This document shows positions 8,875 through 17,444 of a stretch of 64,000 nt of DNA, piece by piece; positions within the stretch are counted from its first letter, which is position 1, and each line of letters starts with the position of its first letter. Made by a program: the position numbers and the translations under genes. The notes under the pieces are model-generated. The model had not been told where the DNA came from and made no database searches. It was given only the letters and a program-made list of their open reading frames with translations. Origin of the DNA: Planctellipticum variicoloris (GTDB taxonomy: Bacteria; Planctomycetota; Planctomycetia; Planctomycetales; Planctomycetaceae); the NCBI RefSeq assembly GCF_030622045.1, contig NZ_CP130886.1, positions 5,092,001 to 5,156,000 on the forward strand. The letters run 5' to 3'.

Positions 8875-9702
8875 ATGTCCCCATTGGCCGTTGAGCCCTT
8901 GCCTGAATACGAACTACCGCCTGTCATTGAGGTGGTGATCGGGGCTCAGTTCGCGCCGATTGCCGGATTTCTGCCGACGCATCTGGGACTGTTCTGGCAG
9001 GAAATCCGACGGGAGTATCCGGCCGTCGAAGTGGCCGCGCCGTTGGCGCCAGTCGTGGAACGTACCAATTTTCGTTCAGCGACAGAACTGAGCCAGGTTG
9101 AGGTCGCTGCGGTTCCGCCACTGCCTCGAATGTTCTTTATTGACGCGACGAGTACTTGGCTCTTGCAGCTTCAGCCAGACCGATTTCTGCAAAACTGGCG
9201 AAGATCTTCGGGCGATCAGCAGTACCCCCGGTTCCCCGCTGTGCGACAGCGATTCTTGTCAAGCTGGAGTCGTCTGTTCGAATTCTGCGGGCATCAGGAA
9301 CTCGCACCTCCCGAAGTCAATCAACTGGAAGTCACCTACATCAATCACATTGAAGCAGGAGAGGGGTGGCAACCGGCTGTAGGAGTGTCGGAGGTCTTCC
9401 GAGATTTCCGCTGGGACAGTAACGCTCGTTTCTTGCCGGTTCCGGAGGCGATTGCGTGGAAAGCATCATTTGCTCTGCCCCGAGATCATGGACGCCTTCA
9501 TGTCTCGGTTCGTCAGGCCGTACGCCGGACCGATGACGCCCCTGTTTTGTTGTGTGAACTCACGGCACGCGGCATGCCATTGGACCGCCAAACCGAGGCA
9601 ATAGCGGCATGGATCGACTTGGCTCGTGAGTGGATTGTTCGTGGCTTTACCGACATAACGACCGATGTGGTCCAGCGGAAGCATTGGAAGCGGAAAGCAT
9701 GA
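8875..9702 (+). CDS. TIGR04255 family protein
   Basis: The 275-residue protein starts with the family's characteristic phrase LPPVIEVVIGAQF (residues about 16-28) and keeps the WLLQLQPDRFLQNWR block in the first half. TIGR04255 proteins are cytoplasmic, patchily distributed and of unknown function. The 60 bases at 9121-9180 are 52 percent GC against about 67 percent in the neighbouring oxidoreductase gene (11041-11100), which suggests horizontal transfer. Its stop overlaps the next start (ATGA), so translation is coupled to the following gene. The start at 8875 has AAAGG about 10 bases upstream. Function unknown; family assignment from memory of the motif. Confidence 0.8.
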   Translation: MSPLAVEPLPEYELPPVIEVVIGAQFAPIAGFLPTHLGLFWQEIRREYPAVEVAAPLAPVVERTNFRSATELSQVEVAAVPPLPRMFFIDATSTWLLQLQPDRFLQNWRRSSGDQQYPRFPAVRQRFLSSWSRLFEFCGHQELAPPEVNQLEVTYINHIEAGEGWQPAVGVSEVFRDFRWDSNARFLPVPEAIAWKASFALPRDHGRLHVSVRQAVRRTDDAPVLLCELTARGMPLDRQTEAIAAWIDLAREWIVRGFTDITTDVVQRKHWKRKA

Positions 9703-10040
9703 CGATCGCGACACTGCCTGAGCTCAATTACAAACTCGCCAACGCGTCATGGGAAACCGACGAATGGGCAGTTGGCCCTGCACGGTCTGGAAGTCAATTG
9801 GCAAAAGCGGAATCGATTCATCGGTCTGCCAGTGCCACGACAATGCAGGCCAGGTTTTTGATTCCGATAGAGGTAGAGCCCGATGCGTTGACTGCTTTAC
9901 CCCGAAGCGTCTCCGAGCCCATTTCCGAACTTTCGATCTTCGTCTTGATCTCGCGCAAACCAACCCGTCACGTCAGGCTCCACGTCCGCAGCCGCACGCC
10001 ATGGACTGCCAATCCGATCGCGCCCGGTGAGGATGACTGA
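9699..10040 (+). CDS. unknown protein, second gene of the TIGR04255 unit
   Basis: Small 113-residue protein with no recognised domain. The start is fixed by the ATGA overlap with the preceding stop; in-frame codons further upstream lie inside the TIGR04255 gene. It is Thr/Ser/Arg-rich (for example ISRKPTRHVRLHVRSRTP) with no signal peptide or membrane segment. It ends three bases before the next start codon. The ATGA coupling and tight spacing argue that it is real and works with its neighbours. Confidence 0.6.
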   Translation: MTIATLPELNYKLANASWETDEWAVGPARSGSQLAKAESIHRSASATTMQARFLIPIEVEPDALTALPRSVSEPISELSIFVLISRKPTRHVRLHVRSRTPWTANPIAPGEDD

Positions 10041-10043
10041 ATC

Positions 10044-10613
10044 GTGGTCGATCTCGCAGCAGAGTATCCCTGGTATCGCATCGTTCGAGATAGCAGCCTC
10101 GAGCAGGGAGACATCCTGCGAGACTTTGAGATTCCGGATCTGTCGCGCTCCTTTGGCCCCGACGGATCGGACTACGACGTCGAATTGCAGGTCTTGGACG
10201 TTGTGGTGATGACGCAGAGTTGCGATCTGGAGCATGGCAAGGCCCGCAGCGTCGTCCTCTGCCCCGTCGTAGCGCTGCGAGATTTCGTCGCGGCGGCATT
10301 GTCCCGCGGCGAACAACACTGGGGAGGTCGAAACATTCCAAGCGATCTCAGTCGTGGCAATATTCCTGGCTATCACCTGTTGAACGACCTTGTTCACGAC
10401 GACTGTCAGCTCCCGGTGTCGATCGTCGACTTTCACGAGATTTATGCAGCATCGACACCGCAGGTCAAAGAATTCGCCGCAACTAAGGTTCCCAGGCTCC
10501 GCTTGTGTCCACCCTACAAAGAACACCTTGCACAGAGTTTCGCCCGATTCTTCATGCGAGTCGGTCTCCCATCTGGAATTGCTCCTGAGAAGTTGAAGAA
10601 TCTCAGACCTTGA
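10044..10613 (+). CDS. unknown protein with a TQSCDLEHGK motif
   Basis: The 189-residue cytoplasmic protein begins with GTG at 10044, three bases after the previous stop. Its most striking segment is LDVVVMTQSCDLEHGKA (residues about 54-70), a Q-S-C-D block of the kind seen in a poorly described group of accessory-region proteins. The paired cysteines CDL and LCP, plus a basic, aromatic C-terminus (LCPPYKEHLAQSFARFFMRVG), are conspicuous. No catalytic family can be named. It closes a three-gene unit with TIGR04255, of lower GC than the surroundings, consistent with an acquired module. Confidence 0.7.
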   Translation: MVDLAAEYPWYRIVRDSSLEQGDILRDFEIPDLSRSFGPDGSDYDVELQVLDVVVMTQSCDLEHGKARSVVLCPVVALRDFVAAALSRGEQHWGGRNIPSDLSRGNIPGYHLLNDLVHDDCQLPVSIVDFHEIYAASTPQVKEFAATKVPRLRLCPPYKEHLAQSFARFFMRVGLPSGIAPEKLKNLRP

Positions 10614-10732
10614 GCGAGAGGTCCCCGGCAAATTCTGGCCGACACAGTCCCTTCTCGCTGAGCCTCCGGTTACACTGACATCCATCCTCGTTGATGGATG
10701 TCCGCCGCCGCTCATTCGCAGGAGCCTGCCCG

Positions 10733-12031
10733 ATGTCTGCCCCGTATCCCGCCCCGGACCGCCGGGAGTTCCTCAAGTCTTCCACCCTCGCCGCCGCCGG
10801 CCTCATTGCCCCCAGCCTGTTTGTCGGCGGCGCCGTCGCTCAGGACGCTCCGTCGGATGCCCTCAATGTCGGCGTCATCGGCCTGGGGCGCGGCATGGCT
10901 CACGTCGACACCCTCCTCAAAGGAGGCAAGGCCAAGCTCAGCTACGTCTGCGACGTCGACCAGCTCCGCCTCGAACGGGGCATGAAGACGATCGAGGCCA
11001 AGGGGGCGCCGGCTCCGACGCCGGTCCAGGACTTCCGCCGCCTGCTCGACGACCCCAAGCTCGACGCCGTCTTCATCGCGACCTGCAACCACTGGCACGC
11101 CCCCGCGACAATCCTCGCCTGTGCCGCCAACAAGCACGTCTACGTCGAGAAGCCGGGCAGCCACAACGCCCGCGAAGGGGAACTGATGGTCGCCGCCGCC
11201 CGCAAGTACAAGCGGACGGTCCAGATGGGGAACCAGCGCCGCAGCTACCCCGCCATGATCGACACGATCGCCAAACTGAAAGACGGCGCGATCGGCGACA
11301 TCCTGTATGCCCGCTGCTGGTACGACAGCGCCCGCACCACCATCGGCCACGGCAAACCCGCTCCGGTCCCGGAGACGCTCGATTATTCCCTCTGGCAGGG
11401 ACCGGCCCCCGAACGTCCCTACGTCGACAACCTCGTCCATTACAACTGGCACTGGCGCTGGCACTGGGGCGGCGGCGAGATGGCCAACAACGGCATCCAC
11501 ACCCTCGACATCGCCCGCTGGGGACTCGGCGTCGAATACCCGACGAAGGTCAGCTTCTTCGGCGGACGCTACCACTTCGACGACGATCAGGAGACTCCCG
11601 ACACGGCCACGGCCGTCTTCCACTTCGGCAATAAGGGCTGCACCTGGGAAGGGAGCAGTTGCCATCCCCGCCGCCCGGACAAGAACGGTTTCGTCAATTT
11701 CTACGGCAGCGAAGGCTCGATGCACGTCGAAGCCTCAGGCGGCCACACGATTTACGACTTCTCCGGCAAAGAAATCAGCAAGGCCCCCGGCAAGGGGAAC
11801 GACCTCGACCACGTCGGCAACTTCCTCGAGTGCATCCGCAGCGGCAAAACGCCGAACTCGGAAATTGAGATCGGCCAGAAGAGCACCCTGCTGTGCCACG
11901 TGGCCAATATCTCCTACAAGACCGGCCGGGTGATCAGCCTCGATCCGGAAACACACCAGATCACCGGCGACGCCGAAGCCGCCAAGCTGTGGGAGCGCGA
12001 ATACCGTCCGGGCTGGGAACCGAAGGTCTGA
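10733..12031 (+). CDS. Tat-exported Gfo/Idh/MocA family oxidoreductase
   Basis: The 432-residue protein has a twin-arginine signal (DRREFLKSSTLAAAGL, residues about 9-24) followed by an NAD(P)-binding Rossmann fold: LNVGVIGLGRGMAHV near residue 43. EKPGSHNAREGE carries the EKP motif typical of the family, and the C-terminal half has the expected alpha/beta domain (HYNWHWRWHWGGGE). Such Tat-exported members are abundant in planctomycetes and are thought to act on sugars or sugar derivatives, but the substrate is unknown. The ATG at 10733 has GCAGGAG upstream; an in-frame TTG at 10691 is less likely. A TACACT box lies at 10671-10676 and a terminator follows the gene. Confidence 0.9.
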   Translation: MSAPYPAPDRREFLKSSTLAAAGLIAPSLFVGGAVAQDAPSDALNVGVIGLGRGMAHVDTLLKGGKAKLSYVCDVDQLRLERGMKTIEAKGAPAPTPVQDFRRLLDDPKLDAVFIATCNHWHAPATILACAANKHVYVEKPGSHNAREGELMVAAARKYKRTVQMGNQRRSYPAMIDTIAKLKDGAIGDILYARCWYDSARTTIGHGKPAPVPETLDYSLWQGPAPERPYVDNLVHYNWHWRWHWGGGEMANNGIHTLDIARWGLGVEYPTKVSFFGGRYHFDDDQETPDTATAVFHFGNKGCTWEGSSCHPRRPDKNGFVNFYGSEGSMHVEASGGHTIYDFSGKEISKAPGKGNDLDHVGNFLECIRSGKTPNSEIEIGQKSTLLCHVANISYKTGRVISLDPETHQITGDAEAAKLWEREYRPGWEPKV

Positions 12032-12062
12032 CCGGCCGCGGCAGGATGCTCCGTTGCAACTG

Positions 12063-12104
12063 CAGATGCCGCTGAGACTTACCATCAGCGGCATCTGATC
12101 TTTC
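12063..12104 (+). terminator. Rho-independent-type terminator of the oxidoreductase gene
   Basis: CAGATGCCGCTGA at 12063-12075 pairs perfectly with TCAGCGGCATCTG at 12085-12097 across a nine-base loop, followed by ATCTTTCC. The T-run is short. Confidence 0.75.
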
Positions 12105-12222
12105 CCGCACTTGGCCGACACAACTGGAAATGAGCAGGTTCGGACAGCTTCGGCCGGCCGGCACGATCGGCCTCGCCAGGGCCAAATGCTGGCGGTTTCT
12201 GAGGTTCCGACACGGGAAAGTC

Positions 12223-12252
12223 TTGCCGGGCGCGCCGCGCCACCCGTAGAAT
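12223..12252 (+). promoter_or_regulatory. candidate sigma-70 promoter for the HTH/acidic-repeat gene
   Basis: TTGCCG (12223-12228), an 18-base spacer, and TAGAAT (12247-12252). This would leave a 5' leader of about 250 bases before the ATG at 12507. The rest of the 12105-12506 gap shows no gene. Confidence 0.4.
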
Positions 12253-12506
12253 TCGAGCTGGGAGAAGTTTCCGGAAGCCGCCAGCAGCAACGATCATGCG
12301 GGCTGCGGAGGAGTTTCCGGACCGATCCCGCGCGAGAGCCGCGTCCCGACGCAACCTGCTCAGGGCAGTTGTCGATCTAGGGAGGCGGGGGAGTCTCGCC
12401 CCTCGGCGGAGCCGTCGTTACCAGTCGTTTCCGCGGCAATGGATTGCGGCGGCCGGTTTTATGCAGCACGGCATCCTGCTCATCGCCACGGCGGAGTGTT
12501 GATTTC

Positions 12507-13916
12507 ATGGTCGCCAAAAAGTACCTCAGCCTCGAAGAAGCCGCCTCCGTTCTGGGCGTCACCACCGACGAATTGATTCGCAGTCGCGAACGGGGAGAGG
12601 TGCGGGGCTTTGCCGACCGTGGGACCTGGAAATTCAAGTCCGAAGACGTCGCCGAACTGAAGCGTCGGCGGCAGACCGATTCGAGCCCGGAAGTGCCGCT
12701 GCTTGATGACGAGGACGAAGCGGAAACCTTGATGGGGAATCCCCCGCTGCAGGAATTCGCGTCGTCAGTCTTCGATGAGGACGAGGGCGTCAACGAATCC
12801 GAAACAATTGTCCGCAAAGGATCGAAACCGGCTTCCGACAGCGACGTCCGGCTGGTCCTGGGCGATCCCAGCAGCCGGCTCAGCGGCAGCAGCGCCGATC
12901 TGCCCGTCATGTCCGGTCCCGGATCGGACAGCGACATCCGGCTGGTCGGGGAAGACTTGAGCCATATCGCTCCGCGCAGCGACAGCGATGTCAAACTGAT
13001 TGGCTCCGGAGACTCCTCGAGCGAAGTCGAACTCATCGATTCCGACAGCGATGTGCGACTGACCGCCGGCAGCGACAGCGACGTCAAACTGGTCGATTCC
13101 ACCGCCGGCGACAGCGGGATTTCGTTGGTTTCGAGCGGGTCGCTGTTTGATGACGACGACAGCATCACGCTCCCCGGCGACAGCGGCATTCGCCTCGCCG
13201 GCGACAGCGGGATCGGCACGCGCAGGCCGGCGGACAGCGGGATTTCGCTGGAAGGCTCGTCGAAATTCCTGGCGGGCGACAGCGGCCTGCGTCTGGGGGG
13301 CGACAGCAGCTTCAAACTGTCGGGCGGCTCCAATGCTCCGACGCTGCCCGACCTCGCAATGTCGGACGCCTCCGATGACGAATTCGGCGCGACCTCGGCC
13401 ATGTTCTCTTTGAAAGAAGATGCCTCGGGCGGAACCGATGTTGAAGTTCCGCTGCTCGACGATGACGACACGTATAAAATTCCGTCGCTGGGCGGCGGCG
13501 GCCGGACCGGCGACACCAGCGTCATCATGTTCGACGACGAAGAGATGTCGGGCGAAGCGGGCTCCGCGGTTGAGCTCGACGACGACGACATTGATGAGAT
13601 CGAAGTCGCCGAGGATGTGCTTGGCGAAGACGATGAGCTGGAAGACCTGGAAGTCTTCGGGGCCGACGACGAGGACTTCGACGACGATCTGGCCAGCGGC
13701 GCCAGCCATGCCGAGTTCGTCGCCGGCAACTACGGGATGAAGCTGCCGGCGCGCGAGGTCGAGTGGGGGGGCGGCACGTTCGCGCTGCTCGGCGTGTCGA
13801 CCGTGGCGCTGATCCTGGCCACGGTGATGGGCGCCGACCTGCTGCAGTCGGTGTTTGCCGGCGGCCAGACGTACTCGGGACTCGCGGGAACCGTCGGCGG
13901 CATGCTGGGCAACTAA
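12507..13916 (+). CDS. HTH (excisionase-like) protein with acidic D-S repeats and C-terminal membrane segments
   Basis: The 469-residue protein has three parts. Residues 1-55 are a MerR/excisionase-type helix-turn-helix (YLSLEEAASVLGVTTDELIRSRERGEVRGFADRG, then WKFKSEDVAELKRRR). Residues about 60-400 are highly acidic and built from about a dozen short repeats, first SDSDVRL/SDSDIRL/SDSDVKL, then GDSGIRL/GDSGISL, each about 12-25 residues apart. Residues about 415-469 contain a hydrophobic membrane segment (FALLGVSTVALILATVMGADLL) and a Gly-rich tail. In known families this HTH binds DNA or, in some membrane proteins, acts as a localisation module. A membrane-tethered regulator or scaffold is an inference; nothing in the neighbourhood names its target. 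Confidence 0.8.
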   Translation: MVAKKYLSLEEAASVLGVTTDELIRSRERGEVRGFADRGTWKFKSEDVAELKRRRQTDSSPEVPLLDDEDEAETLMGNPPLQEFASSVFDEDEGVNESETIVRKGSKPASDSDVRLVLGDPSSRLSGSSADLPVMSGPGSDSDIRLVGEDLSHIAPRSDSDVKLIGSGDSSSEVELIDSDSDVRLTAGSDSDVKLVDSTAGDSGISLVSSGSLFDDDDSITLPGDSGIRLAGDSGIGTRRPADSGISLEGSSKFLAGDSGLRLGGDSSFKLSGGSNAPTLPDLAMSDASDDEFGATSAMFSLKEDASGGTDVEVPLLDDDDTYKIPSLGGGGRTGDTSVIMFDDEEMSGEAGSAVELDDDDIDEIEVAEDVLGEDDELEDLEVFGADDEDFDDDLASGASHAEFVAGNYGMKLPAREVEWGGGTFALLGVSTVALILATVMGADLLQSVFAGGQTYSGLAGTVGGMLGN

Positions 13917-14580
13917 CGCTCTGTCACGGCTTCGATTTCGGGTCGAGGGATTAGCGAGTAGGGAATAGCGAATAGCCAGAAAAAGACGAAACGAATTCGA
14001 CACCTCTGGCTATTCCCTATTCCCTGTTCGCACTCTTGGAGCCCCCGAAGACACGGCCCTGACAGAGCACTCGCCGATCGGGTTGGTCATCCCGCGTCGC
14101 TGCCAGGGATCGCTCTGAACGCCGGCGTGTGTTCCGTGAAACGCAAGTTTCACGGGGCCGAAGCGGCATTCCATCGCCGCCGAATCAGCTATCCACGTCC
14201 AACCCAACTCTGAGTCGGCAGCGCCGCCGCCCCCGGCGGCTCGGCAGGAATTGCCGGTGGGTGTTGGGAGGGGGCTGTGAAACGGAAGTTTCGCGCGCTC
14301 CCGCGAAATTTCGCTCAAGTTCCCCTTGGCGACCGTCTCGGGCGTACTTATAACTCGCCCCGTCTGCCCCGGCTGGCCGGACCTGTGCGGGAACATTGGT
14401 CGGGCCGCGAAGGCTGCGGGCGGGCAGCGTCAGTTTTCATGTCAGTCTCTCTCGTCGCCTATTACTCGACCGATTGCGGGCCAACGCCTCGATAGCGGGG
14501 TTTGCACGTCGCCGTTCTGTTTCGGACTCAGCTCCGGGATGGTCTGGCGTCGGAGCAGCGGTTCGCCCAAGGAGTTCTCG
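13917..14580. other. intergenic region with a long inverted repeat
   Basis: No gene is supported in this 664-base gap. It contains the inverted repeat at 13953-14031. The stretch 14100-14320 repeats the phrases GTTTCACGGGG / GAAACG.AAGTTTC without forming a clear stem-loop. Confidence 0.45.
13953..14031. repeat. long imperfect inverted repeat
   Basis: GCGAGTAGGGAATAGCGAA.TAGCCAGA on the left pairs with TCTGGCTATTCCCTATTCCCTG.TTCGC on the right (14005-14031) across a loop of about 24 bases. It is AT-richer than the flanking DNA. Confidence 0.75.
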
Positions 14581-15402
14581 ATGGCTCTTTGCACACGGAT
14601 GTGCCTCTGGAGCGTTGTCAGCCTGCTGGCAGTGGCCCAGGTGGGTTGCTGCTGCGGGGCTCGCCGGAATCAGTACCTGACGCAGGCTCAATTGCGGAAT
14701 CAGCAGCTCTGGGCTCAGAACCGGGCGCTGTCGATGCAGCGCGACGGGTTCGGCGGGAATGTGGGGCAGCTCCAGCAGGAGAATGCCGCGCTCAAGCAGA
14801 ACCTCGACCTGGCGAACCAGCGGTTGAACAACCTGGCGTCTTCCAACAATCAGTTGGAGCAGCGGGTGCAGGACATGCTGGTGAGCGCCAACCGGGGCAA
14901 CAATCCGCTGTCCGACGATATGACCCGCAAGCTGGAAGAGTTGCGGCAGAAGTACCCGGAGTTCGAGTTCGACCCGCGGACCGGCGTCAGCAAGTTCCAT
15001 ACGGACCTGTTGTTCGAACTGGGGAGCGATCAGGTCCGACCGGACGCCATGCGGGTGCTGCAGGAGTTCGCTCAGATCATGAATCACGCGGACGCCAGTC
15101 ACCTGAACGTCCTGGTCGTGGGGCACACCGACGACAAGCCGATTTCAAAGTCGACGACGCGGGCCAGACATCCGACGAACTGGCACCTGTCGACGGACCG
15201 GGCCGATTCGGTCGTGCTGGCGTTGAAGAAGTCCGGCATCGACGAGAAGCGGATGGGCGCCGCCGGGTATGGCATGTTCCAGCCGGTCGCACCGAACACG
15301 AACGACGCCAATCGTCAGAAGAATCGTCGGGTGGAGATCTTCGTCCTCGCTCCCGACGCGGTCGTCGCCGGCTGGGATCCGGCGGCCCACTCGACACGTT
15401 AG
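14581..15402 (+). CDS. OmpA-family peptidoglycan-binding lipoprotein
   Basis: The 273-residue protein begins with a lipoprotein-like signal peptide ending at VGC (Cys23 as the probable lipidated residue; the lipobox is non-canonical). Residues about 35-100 form a Gln/Asn-rich coiled coil. Residues about 140-265 are an OmpA C-terminal domain: LLFELGSDQVRPDA, NVLVVGHTDD (176-185) and NRRVEIFV, the residues that bind diaminopimelate in the known family. AAGGAG 6-7 bases before the ATG fixes the start. It would tether the outer membrane to peptidoglycan. It is transcribed in the same direction as dprA but separated by a repeat-bearing gap. Confidence 0.9.
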   Translation: MALCTRMCLWSVVSLLAVAQVGCCCGARRNQYLTQAQLRNQQLWAQNRALSMQRDGFGGNVGQLQQENAALKQNLDLANQRLNNLASSNNQLEQRVQDMLVSANRGNNPLSDDMTRKLEELRQKYPEFEFDPRTGVSKFHTDLLFELGSDQVRPDAMRVLQEFAQIMNHADASHLNVLVVGHTDDKPISKSTTRARHPTNWHLSTDRADSVVLALKKSGIDEKRMGAAGYGMFQPVAPNTNDANRQKNRRVEIFVLAPDAVVAGWDPAAHSTR

Positions 15403-15561
15403 AACCACGTTTCTTCATCCGCCGCGCGGATGAGGAGACCTGCAGCAAGCAGGCTGTGATCCGCAGCCCTGCCCGCCGACCGTCCGGTTGCCAACCCCCC
15501 GCAACCAGGCGGTCGGTTCTTTTTGGCCCTGTGCTTTTGCGTTGTCGGGGCCACGTTTGTT

Positions 15562-15692
15562 TCCTCGTTCCCAGGCTCCCGCCTGGGAACGCCTTCTTCC
15601 GAGGCTCCGCCTCGTCTGCTGCGCAGGAACAGGGTATCAGGAGGACGCGGAGCGTCCGAAGACGGCATTCCCAGGCTCCGCCTGGGAACGAG
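15562..15692 (+). repeat. palindromic repeat, family A copy 1 (full length)
   Basis: The element contains, in order, CGTTCCCAGGC...GCCTGGGAACG (15566-15591), GAGGCTCCGCCTC, GGACGCGGAGCGTCC and ATTCCCAGGC...GCCTGGGAACG. The same order recurs at 17071-17207, 28075-28171 plus 30149-30175, and 30246-30353. The remaining part of the 15403-15845 gap shows no gene. Confidence 0.85.
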
Positions 15693-15845
15693 AAGCCCCC
15701 CCCCAATCGCTCCGCAATCTGCTCCCTCCAATTCCGTGGCACGACGCACACGGGCGAAGCCAGGGCTGGCGGGCGATATCCATGTAGGCGTACACTGTGT
15801 TCCGTGGTTCTGTTTCGTCCGCCTGTCCCATGCGGGTTGCGTGCG

Positions 15846-16979
15846 ATGACCGACTTCGCGGCTGCACCTGACGACCTGGCGTCCGATGTCGTTGACGCTC
15901 TTCGACTGACGCTCGTGCCGGGCATCGGCTCGCGGATGTATCAGTTGCTGGTGGATCGGTTCGGTTCGCCGGGGGCGGTTCTGGAAGCGTCGATTGCGCA
16001 GCTCCGCGAGGTTTCGGGCGTCGGACCGAAGCTGGCGATGGCGATCGTCGCCGAGGGAACCCCCGCGGCAGCCCGCGCCGAGTGGGAGCGTTGCCGGGCC
16101 GCCGGAGCGAGACTTTTGCTTCGCGGACGCCATGGCTATCCGCCGCCGCTGGATCGCATTCCCGACCCTCCCGGCGTGCTGTATTGCCGGGGGGATTGGC
16201 GGCCTGCCGATGAACTTGCGATCGGCATCGTCGGCTCCCGGCATTGTACCCCCTACGGGCGGCAGCAAGCCGAGCGCCTCGCCGGCGGGCTGGCCCGGGC
16301 CGGGATCACGATCGTCAGCGGCCTGGCGCGGGGGATCGACGGCGCTGCGCATCAGGGGGCGCTCGACGCCGGGGGCCGGACGCTCGCCGTGTGCGCGACG
16401 GGGCTGGGGACGATTTACCCGCCCGAGCACGCCGAGCTGGCCATCGACATCACGCACTCCGGTGCGCTGCTGTCGGAATCTCCGATGCTGCAGGCGCCGA
16501 TCGCCGGGTTGTTTCCTCAACGGAACCGGATCATTTCCGGGCTGAGCATGGGGGTGATTGTCGTCGAGGCGCCCCGCTCGAGCGGGGCGCTGCATACCGC
16601 CCGGCATGCGATGGAGCAGAATCGCGAAGTTTTCGCGGTGCCGGGGCGGATCGATCACGAGGCCTGCCTGGGGTGCCTGGATCTCATTCGCGACGGCGCC
16701 ACATTGATTCGCGGCGTCGACGACGTCCTGGCAGCACTCGGCCCGCTGACGAGGCCGGTGGCGGTCTCGGCCGAGGAGACGGTCCATCATCCGCAGGAAC
16801 TGGTTCTCAATGAGCTGGAACGGTCGGTGCTGAATCTGATCTCCAGCGAAGCCCAGCCGGTGGACGCCGTTCTGCGGGCGTCGGCTCTGGAGGCTTCGCG
16901 GGTGCTTTCGACGTTGACGGTGCTGGAAATGCGCCGGCTGGTTCAGCGGCTGCCCGGCGGGCAGATCGTCAGGCGATAG
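15846..16979 (+). CDS. dprA: DNA-processing protein DprA
   Basis: The 377-residue cytoplasmic protein loads RecA on incoming single-stranded DNA during transformation. Residues about 20-75 carry helix-hairpin-helix sequences (LVPGIGSRMY, VSGVGPKLA). The Rossmann-like DprA core follows: IGIVGSRHCTPYG, IVSGLARGIDGAAHQGAL, TLAVCATGLGTIYPPEH, LFPQRNRIISGLS and PGRIDHEACLGC. The C-terminus is a short winged-helix (DprA-WH) domain. The length matches the family. Start at 15846; a TACACT box lies at 15791-15796. It is flanked by family-A palindromes on both sides. Confidence 0.95.
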   Translation: MTDFAAAPDDLASDVVDALRLTLVPGIGSRMYQLLVDRFGSPGAVLEASIAQLREVSGVGPKLAMAIVAEGTPAAARAEWERCRAAGARLLLRGRHGYPPPLDRIPDPPGVLYCRGDWRPADELAIGIVGSRHCTPYGRQQAERLAGGLARAGITIVSGLARGIDGAAHQGALDAGGRTLAVCATGLGTIYPPEHAELAIDITHSGALLSESPMLQAPIAGLFPQRNRIISGLSMGVIVVEAPRSSGALHTARHAMEQNREVFAVPGRIDHEACLGCLDLIRDGATLIRGVDDVLAALGPLTRPVAVSAEETVHHPQELVLNELERSVLNLISSEAQPVDAVLRASALEASRVLSTLTVLEMRRLVQRLPGGQIVRR

Positions 16980-17070
16980 CGTGGCGAATTGTGCGGAAGC
17001 CGCCATCTGCGCACGGCGGACGTCGTCGTCCGCCGATGGAAGCGTTTCCCGCTCGGCGGCGCGTCTGGAT

Positions 17071-17207
17071 TTCCTCGTTCCCAGGCTCCCGCCCGGGAAG
17101 GCTGGTCTTGGACGCTCTGCGCCCACTTTCTGACTGGTATCCGTCCGAGGGAAGACGAGGCGGAGCCTCGGAAGAGGCATTCCCAGGCAGAGCCTGGGAA
17201 CGAGGGA
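17071..17207 (+). repeat. palindromic repeat, family A copy 2 (full length)
   Basis: Starts with CGTTCCCAGGCTCCCGCC and ends with ATTCCCAGGCAGAGCCTGGG, with the internal GGACGCTCTGCGCCC and GAGGCGGAGCCTC blocks. The order of one internal block is rearranged relative to copy 1. The rest of the 16980-17444 gap shows no convincing gene. Confidence 0.8.
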
Positions 17208-17444
17208 AGAATGCTGGATGAGAAGCTTACTTTAACACTGGAGATCGCAAATGGTTACGAGCGGCGATGTTGTGCGGGAGCTGGTGAAGCTGGTGGCGGT
17301 CGAGGGGCTGGGGAGGAGTGGTGGTGACGATGCCCGGTGTTCATCGTGATCGCCAGCAGCGCGGACCCTCTGCGAATTTCTGCGATCGAAGCCTGTGACG
17401 CGGTCAACGGGGCATTGCCCGGTTCTCAACGCGCGCAGCACCTC

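Noticed and set aside
9699-10040. Antitoxin or toxin role for the small middle gene
   Set aside because: No DNA-binding fold, RNase motif or typical toxin length pairing is visible.
12834-13330. Short tandem DNA repeats that could suggest a CRISPR array
   Set aside because: The repeats encode the D-S ladder in an open frame; unit spacing and sequence vary, with no spacer structure.
15562-15692. Family-A palindromes as DNA-uptake sequences for transformation
   Set aside because: Uptake sequences are short and mainly in coding regions; these are long intergenic composites and only five were seen.
17251-17349. Small open frame of 32 codons with GGAG seven bases upstream
   Set aside because: No similarity to anything recognisable, low-complexity ending, and it lies in a repeat-bearing gap; kept as a note only.
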